From Gambelia wislizenii (taxonomy: Eukaryota > Chordata > Lepidosauria > Squamata > Crotaphytidae), in NCBI GenBank assembly GCA_030847615.1, contig JAUMIR010000004.1, positions 76,105,001 through 76,169,000 of the forward strand: 64,000 bases of DNA, written 5' to 3'. The notes under the pieces are model-generated. The model did not search any database and had not been told where the DNA came from. It saw only the letters and a program-made list of their open reading frames with translations. Below, in pieces: positions 57,998 to 64,000 of this stretch. Numbering within the stretch: position 1 is the first letter of the stretch; each line of letters starts with the position of its first letter. The position numbers and the translations under genes are program-made.

Positions 57998-58196
57998 CAT
58001 ACAATAGCCTTCTTGTGTGCTCCTAAGTCCAAAAATTACTTTAGATAAAAAATTAAGCCAATTAAAAACACTGAAGGAATCAAAAGCTAAAGAGAAGGTA
58101 AATTTCATGCCAGCATCCCAGGTGGGGAGGATGCTCATCGCCTCTCCCCTGGAAAAGAATGTATCACAGGTAAGACCAACGTTCCTTTTCTCAGTG

Positions 58197-58231
58197 CAGA
58201 GGCCTCAAAGCATCCTCAAGATCTCTGGGAT
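58197..58231 (+). repeat. DIRS internal complementary region candidate
   Basis: CAGAGGCCTCAAAGCATCC followed by TCAAGATCTCTGGG repeats the outermost part of the left terminal repeat in the same orientation, so it is complementary to the outer part of the right one. It sits just 3' of the recombinase remnant, the position expected for the internal complementary region. Confidence 0.75.
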
Positions 58232-58276
58232 CTACAAAATCCCACAGAAAGGAAAAAGAACAGGGTGAGAGCTGGC

Positions 58277-59705
58277 AAAATCCTTCCATGGTTTGACAAT
58301 CTGCTGGAGAACTCTCCTGCCAAATGCAGCTTCTGCTGACTGCAGCTTGTCCAGCTTATAATGTCAAAGAAAGGCAGGTGATGACCTCCAAGTGGCCGCC
58401 CTGAAAATCTCCTCCAGCGTGGCATCCCTGTCCCATGCTACGGATGCTGCTGCACTTCTGGTTGAATGTGCCACAACACTGTCTGGGACCAGTAGGTTCA
58501 GGGACTCATGCCAAGTGGCGATGCTGGCCCTAACCCATCTGCTTAGTGTTGATAACGTGACCTTCGGCCCATGGATCAGGGGTGCACTGAGATGAATAGT
58601 GATTCTGATGTCCGGAAGGAACTGGTTCTCTAAACATAAATACGGGCTGCCCTCCATACATCAACAGTGTGCCAAATCTTCTAACTCTCTTGACGGGTGC
58701 GGGCAGAAGGAAGGAAGGATAATCTCCTGCAATGTGTGGAAGAAAGAATTCACCTTTGGCCTGAAGTCTGGATGGGTACAAAGAACAATTGAGTCTGGCC
58801 TGATCTGGGACAGGTCATCTCTCACCGACAGCGCCCCCAGTTCCGACACTCTACACGCCGATGTGATGGCCATGAGGAACAGGACCTTCCAGGAGATGTG
58901 TCAGGGAGACTTCTCATAATGGTTCCAATGGCGGCACCGTCAATGCTTTCAGGACTGTGTGAAGATCCCAAGATGGAAATCTGTACACTATGGGAGGGGC
59001 CAGATTATATTTGCTCAGCCCCGTCTGGTGGAAGGACCAAAATTATGGCGGCCACCTGCCTCTTGAGAGTATTGGGATGCAGACCCCTCATGATGCCATC
59101 CTGTAAAAACTCAAGTAGAACTGGGAAAGTTATGTCAATGGCGCTGTGACCCTTCCTTCCACACCACCTGTGGAAAACCGGGAAGGTATGCTCATAAATT
59201 CTCTGAGTGGAATTACATCTAGATGCTAGGATGGTTTCCACCACCGATGTAGGGTATCCCTTCACTATCAACATCTCCCATTCAATCTCCAGGTGTGGAT
59301 CTGAAGCCATTCTGGATTCGGGTGATGAACTTGACCCTGTGACAACAGGTCCAACCGCATTGGCAGAGCCATCGATGCTGACTGCATGGACAGGATCTCC
59401 GAGAACCATGCCCTCCTCAGCCACACCAGGGCAATTAGAATGATGTTGGTGCCCTCTGTCTGTGCCCATCGTAGGGCCCTGGATATCAAGGGAATGGGGG
59501 GAAAGGCATACAGTAGTTCGGTGGGCCAATGATGAGAAAGGACATCCATTCCCTCGGCCCCCTCGGTCAGGTAACTCGAGAAGAAATGGGGGAGCTTGGC
59601 ATTTGCTGGGGATATGAACAGGTCCAAGGCTGGACGTCCCAATGACTAAGTGACTGGGTTGAACACCTCCGGATGTAGACTCCATTCTCTTTGGTCTATG
59701 TCGGA
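58277..59705 (-). pseudogene. DIRS tyrosine recombinase (broken)
   Basis: Coding pieces lie in shifting frames. 59642-59268 holds the linker with GRPALDLFISPANAKLPHFF. 59718-59005 in another frame holds the SAM-like N-terminal part (NSTQRIYEHTFPVFHRWC). 58873-58661 holds the box I arginine in SACRVSELGALSV. 58657-58364 holds the box II HSTRSAAASVAW with its His and Arg, and IFRAATWRSS. A TGA at 58364-58366 stops the frame just before HYKLD, whose Tyr codon (58358-58360) would be the nucleophile. The enzyme inserts circular cDNA by site-specific recombination rather than by DDE integrase. The conserved R...HxxR...Y layout is still visible but the gene is inactive. Confidence 0.85.
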
Positions 59706-59710
59706 TCTGC

Positions 59711-61081
59711 TCAGCCAATCAATCCGCCCTGAGGTTGAGGGATCCATGCAGGTGCTCCGCCTCCAGAAAGATCAAATTTGCTTTGCCCCAGAGGAGCAGA
59801 AGGGCCGACTACTCCATGAGAGACCTCGAACTTGTGCCCCTCCTGGCAGTTTATGTGGGCCTTTGTTGTGGTATTTCCGGTGTGAACAAGGACGGCTCTG
59901 CACTCTATGTGTGGCTGGAAGGCAAGGAGAGCAAGCCTGACTGCCCTGAGTTCAAGCCAATTGATACTGTGGCTTGCCTCCTCTGGCATCCACCTACCCT
60001 GAGCCCAAAGGTCCCCGCAACGGGCACCCCAGTCCCTCAAATTTGCATCCATCGTGATCTGTATCCTCTGTGGACTCCAGAAGAGCCAACCCCTGAGTAC
60101 TGTCTTCGATGTCCACCAGGGAAGTGATGCCCTCATGTCCGAGGGAATCCTGACCTTCTTGTGATGCTTGACTGCAATGTCTAGCTGGAAGGGTAGGAGA
60201 AACCACTGGAGAGGCCTCGCATAGAACCACACCCAAGGAAGACACTCTATCACTGCTATCATTAGCCCCTGCAACTGGGCAAGCTGCATGATATCTACCT
60301 TACGAGCCGTCTGTACCCACAGAACTGAGCGTCTCAACACCATGACTCTCTCCTGAGGAAGGGATACCTTTTCTGTCTGAGTGTCCAGTTTCGCTCCCAG
60401 ATGCTGAATCTGAATGGCTGGTGTCAGGGAGCACTTCTCAAGATTCACGAGGAACCTGTGGTCTCAAAGAGATGCTTGAACTAGCTGTACATCCCTCCTC
60501 ACATGAAAAACGGAAGGAGAACGGATGACTAAGTCATCCAAATAAGGGTAGATATGCAGACCTGACCTTCTCCAGTGTGTGACCAGGGCTACCATCAGCT
60601 TTGTAAAGACCCTGGGAGCTGAGGAAAGACCAAAGGGTAGAGCCCTGTAGTGGTAGTGTCTCCTGTCATAGGCGAAGCACAGGAAGTGGTGATGCCCTGG
60701 TAGTATTGGGACATGAAGTTAGGCATCCTGAAGATCCAAGGAGGAGAGAAAATCCCCTAGTCTGAGGGCCTCCAGAATATGCTTCAATGTTAACATGTGA
60801 AACCTTCGCTGCTGAACAAACTTGTTGAGGCCCTTCAGATTGAGAATGACCCTCCAATCACCATTCTTTTTTGGAACTAGAAATAGGGTGGAGTAGCAAC
60901 CATAGGTCTGCTGGGCACTCGGGACCACCTCTATAGCCCCCAATGTGACCAAATGTTGTATAGCTTCCAGCATGAGTTGGTGCTTCACTGGATCCCTGGA
61001 ATGGGGGTAGGGATAAAGTGGGGGGGGGGCAGGCAGGAGAACTCTATGCGATATCCCTGTCGAATTGTCTGTAAGACCCAT
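59711..61081 (-). pseudogene. DIRS reverse transcriptase and RNase H (broken)
   Basis: Two open segments in one frame (61081-60719 and 60448-59711) are separated by stop codons; the intervening bases are readable as RT. RT motifs in order are LVPKKNGDWRVILNLKGLN, FLSSLDLQDA, ALPFGLSSAPRVFTKLM and the catalytic YLDD at 60533-60544. RNase H follows with ITMDANLRDWGARC and INWLELRAVRLALL, matching the D and E active-site blocks of the DIRS/Ngaro type. A TAA directly after LQDA and a TGA near 60450 interrupt translation. RT copies element RNA; RNase H removes it. Confidence 0.88.
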
Positions 61082-61574
61082 TTTTCTGAAACTGAGTTAT
61101 CCCAGGCCAAAGCAAAGCCCTGAAGCCTGCTGCCCCCACTGGAACAATCTCATCATGCCTGCTGGTTCTTGGAGTCTAGCTTGGAACCAGCAGAATGGAA
61201 CGGTCAACTGGATGAGCCAGATTGACCTCTGTGGTGTGGTTTATTGTCTTCCCATCGTTGCTTGTAACCCCTGGTGTCCCTGGAGTGGAAAGCTGTGGAT
61301 GATGAACCACTGGATTGTGATCTGTAAGGATGAAAGGACTGGTACTGTCTGAAAAACGTCCTGTCATCTCTCCTCTTAGAAGAAGCCAGGGTCTTCTTGT
61401 CCTTGTTCTCCACCAGCACTGGCTCTAGAGAGTCTCCAAACAGCTTTTCCCCTACGAAAGGGGAAAACACTAGATTCTGCTTAGACTTGAAGTCTGCGTT
61501 CTAACTCTTCAGCCAGAGGAGTCTTCTAGCTGCCACTGTGGCACCCTGCGCTCTTGCGCAGAACTGACCCGAAT

Positions 61575-63451
61575 CTAGAGTGCTGTCTGCCAGGAAGGCA
61601 CAGTCCCTGGATATCTTGTTGAGCCCCGGCGAAGCCTAGGGTCTGACTTCGGGACGACTGCCAGAAGATCCTTGGTCCACTGTAGCGAAGCCCTGGCAAC
61701 CAATGTGGTGGTGATGGATGCCCTAATGGCCAAAGACAGTGCCTCGTGCACCCTCTTGAAGGCCATGTCATTCTGTCTGTTCTCCGATACCTTAAGTGTG
61801 TCCTCACCATCATGACGAAAAACAGCAGACGAGACCAGAGCTGAGACAGGTGCGTCGATAAGCAGAACCTGAAGGCTAGACATGACCTTCTTGGGCAATG
61901 CATTCAGCTTCTTAACGTAGGTAGGCTGGGATTTGTTGGCAGCCGGTATGCACCATTCATCCCGCATCACCTGCAGAAGATTGGCTGGGATGGGCATCTC
62001 CATGGCCGTGGGCAATGAAGAAAGGGAAAAAATCAGCCAAGAACTTGGGAAGGTCAGGGTCCAATTGCAGCAAGGCTGAGACCTAGCGTCTTAATGGTTT
62101 TGCATAGAAGCACCGCAAGATCATCCAGATGAAAAAGGTGTGTGGAAGCACGAGAAACATCAGGCTCCTCCCTGTCCTCTGCAGAAAACTCATCCTTGCT
62201 GCCATCAGATTGCAAAGATCCCTCAGAGGTATCCTCATCTTCTGAGACTTCTCCCTCCTCAGCAGAGGAGCGGACATGAATCTCCTCCTCCTCCTCCTCT
62301 GCCCTTGGGCGCTTGGGGAGAGACTGGCCCTGGTCCAAATCAGATTTGGAAGCCCACTGGTCTTCCTCCTCTTCGCCCCCCCTCAGGGTCCCCAGCCAAT
62401 TTGCACCCCCTAAGGAGCCCAGACAGTCTTTCCCTGGGAGCCAACTCCGTTCTCAGTCCGGAAAATCCAGCCTTGGTTTTACAGTTTGCCTTCCCCGCCC
62501 ACTTGCCCGCATCGACCTTCCTAGCCAGCCAGGAAAGCGTGTACGCCGTTTTAGGCACTTTGGAGTTGCTTTCCGGCCACTTTTTTATCTTCCCTCCACT
62601 CTGCTTCTTGGGTTTGCCATGGGGTTTGGGCCAAGCGGGGAGCAAAGGACCGGGCAGATCAGGTTGGTGGGTGGGCACAGGCTGGATGGGGGAGAGCTAG
62701 GGTCAAGTAGTAGCATGGGATGGAGGCGGGGGAGGGCTGGCCCCGGCAGCAGGACGGTTGGCAGTGTTGCGGGATGGACATGAGGGAAAATAAGCCCAGG
62801 GAAGGCAGGCCCTAGTATCGGGTGTGGGCTGGCTGGCTGGGGCAGATTGGATGGCCTTCAATCCATGCCCCTGAAGTGTCCCTAAAGTCCCCAGAGCAGA
62901 TGGAATCCCCCCATGCCAAAAACTGGTGAGGCCCAACAAGGCTGGCTGGGCAAGGCCAGCTGCTAAAGTCCTCAGTGTCTCCTGGGCCACAAGGTCCCTC
63001 ACCCAAGCTGCCAAGCCTGGTGGCGGGTCTTCCCCTGGTTCACAGTGCTTGGGGTCCCCTGGCTACTTACAGCCTCCTGATCCAGACTACTGGGCTGACC
63101 AGTCTCAGATGCCAAAGCACCAGAGGCCTCCTCTTCAGCTGAGGTGATCCATGCCTCCTCCTCCTGGAGGGACAAATCGGCGCCTGCTTTTTGGCTGGTT
63201 CCCAGCCCCTGCGCGGGGAATGCAGCCAGGGCAAGATTGGCAGTCGAGGCAAGGGGCTTGTCTCCCTTTTTCGACATAGGCTCAGTGGTCGAGGTGAGGG
63301 GCTTGTCCCTCTTTTTCGATGGCTTAATCTTAATCTTCTTGCTCTCCATGTTGCTCATTTGAGAATCCACCCTGGCTTTGTTAAAGCCAGGTGGTGGAAA
63401 ACAAAGGCGCACAGTGACAAATGTCCTCCAGGAGTGGTAGGCAGAAAACAA
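61575..63451 (-). pseudogene. DIRS gag-like region (broken)
   Basis: Three open segments in two frames: 63451-62999 (150 codons, lysine-rich start MSNMESKKIKIKPSKK, then acidic), 62338-62054 (94 codons with RPRAEEEEEEIHVRSSAEEG and acidic serine-rich sequence) and 62015-61575 (146 codons with MRDEWCIPAANKSQPTYVKK and a helical tail). Basic then acidic low-complexity sequence followed by a globular helical part fits the gag-like first ORF of vertebrate DIRS elements. The gap 62999-62340 has no clear coding segment in the same frame. The function is inferred from position upstream of RT; I recognise no motif that proves capsid function. Confidence 0.65.
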
Positions 63452-63586
63452 CTGGCTAGAGGTGGGTCGCTCCCCCTGGATGATCTCAGAGGAAGGGTCC
63501 TATACAAAGGACTTTGTTCCCTGCCTACCAGGAGTGAGTGGGAGGAGCTAACCTGAGATCTTGAGGATGCTCTGAGGCCTCTCCAC
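63450..63586 (-). repeat. DIRS inverted terminal repeat, right
   Basis: Inverted partner of 57861-57997; the 5' end of the element in coding orientation. The match ends at GGCCTCTCCACT on the outer side and AACTGG on the inner side. Confidence 0.9.
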
Positions 63587-64000
63587 TGGGAAGTAAGGTT
63601 TCTGTCACTGTTACACTTTGTGGAGTCTTGACTAAAGGGCAGAATAAGCTGTTAGGAAGTGGAAGACTGATGACATTATTTTCTTGAACTTGAAGAATTG
63701 GAAAAACTGAAACAAACCACTGCCCATAATCCATAAAGTCTTGTTCTATATGCCTTCCCTTTCTGAGGAACAAACCTTGGCTTCTAAGAGGAAAGCCATC
63801 ATACTGAGTACAATGAAATAATATAACCGTCTCTCCATAAAAGTCAGGGACATTCCTCTTTGCTTACCTTTTATAAGGGTTCAAAGAGGCATTCGTTTTC
63901 TTAGGACCTTATGTGGTTACTTTCTGGGACTGCACTATAGAGTTTTAGATGCTATGCAATTCGCTTAGAGCAAAGGAAAACTGGTATAAGCACACACAGA

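Larger units (their letters stand above)
57861..63586 (-). mobile_element. DIRS-type tyrosine-recombinase retrotransposon, decayed
   Basis: About 5.7 kb bounded by inverted repeats of about 137 bp (57861-57997 and 63450-63586). Read on the minus strand it carries gag-like remnants, then reverse transcriptase with a YLDD box, RNase H, and a tyrosine recombinase, the order known for DIRS elements. A third, internal copy of the outer terminal sequence at about 58197-58231 corresponds to the internal complementary region that DIRS elements use to build a circular DNA intermediate (family knowledge). There is no APE endonuclease, no DDE integrase and no target-site duplication I can see, all as expected for DIRS. 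Stops and frame changes in every ORF show that this copy is inactive. Its orientation is the same as FOXP4. Confidence 0.9.
45638..64000. other. FOXP4 5' intron (more than 18.3 kb, open at the window end)
   Basis: No N-terminal FOXP4 exon was recognised. The region is built largely of nested mobile elements: SINEs at 46.0 and 48.3 kb, the mariner-like MITE with a LINE inside at 49.99-54.38 kb, L2 with an inserted repeat at 55.2-56.8 kb and DIRS at 57.86-63.59 kb. Confidence 0.7.

Noticed and set aside
59207..60127. Plus-strand ORFs in the DIRS interval
   Set aside because: Antisense to RT, RNase H and recombinase sequence recognised on the minus strand.
62140..62783. Plus-strand ORFs of 156-186 codons
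   Set aside because: GC-rich antisense of the DIRS gag-like region.
57861..63586. DNA transposon or endogenous retrovirus
   Set aside because: RT plus tyrosine recombinase and inverted rather than direct terminal repeats exclude both.

Overview
This window is vertebrate nuclear DNA. It holds the middle of a FOXP4 gene (forkhead box P4, a transcriptional repressor) on the minus strand, with large, repeat-filled introns. The repeat mix is CR1 and L2 LINEs, tRNA-derived SINEs of two lizard-like types, a 5S-rRNA-derived SINE, hAT and mariner-type MITEs and a DIRS retroelement. It points to a squamate reptile; this is inference from sequence and memory of such families, not a database match.

Gene. 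Ten internal coding exons can be placed from splice sites and reading phase. In transcript order they are 45637-45515, 38873-38787, 26053-25903, 19617-19413, 17380-17276, 14638-14551, 11014-10931, 7640-7439, 7321-7245 and 2932-2831. They total 1224 nt, or 408 codons, in one open frame. They encode the glutamine-rich repressor region, a C2H2 zinc finger, a leucine zipper, a PLNLV motif, and the first half of the forkhead domain. The 5' exons (start codon side) and the 3' exons (second half of the forkhead and C-terminus) are not in the window. The flanking introns are therefore longer than 18.3 kb and 2.8 kb.

Repeats, by region. 1-7.2 kb has a MITE (3.2-3.8 kb) and a compact hAT-type MITE. 7.7-8.3 kb has an unclassified LTR-sized repeat ending 27 bp from a FOXP4 splice acceptor. 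15-15.5 kb has a tRNA-SINE and a perfect 28-bp hairpin. 20.1-21.8 kb has a SINE, then a hAT transposon with exact 8-bp target duplications, itself inside an older MITE. 29-31.3 kb has LINE fragments. 32-34.6 kb has a CR1 with a 676-codon reverse transcriptase ORF. 39.5-39.9 kb has a deleted derivative of the LINE at 50-54 kb. 43.3-44 kb has a second copy of the 3.2 kb MITE. 46-48.6 kb has a tRNA-SINE and a 5S-SINE with 12-bp duplications. 50.08-54.24 kb has an apparently full-length LINE with 9-bp duplications, lying inside a mariner-like MITE and itself carrying a SINE. 55.2-56.8 kb has an L2 split by the second copy of the 7.7 kb repeat.

The most unusual element is at 57.86-63.59 kb. It is a decayed DIRS-type tyrosine-recombinase retrotransposon on the minus strand, with gag-like, RT, RNase H and tyrosine recombinase remnants, about 137-bp inverted terminal repeats and an internal copy of the terminal sequence that fits the internal complementary region of DIRS elements.

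No other protein-coding gene, functional RNA gene or CRISPR array was supported.
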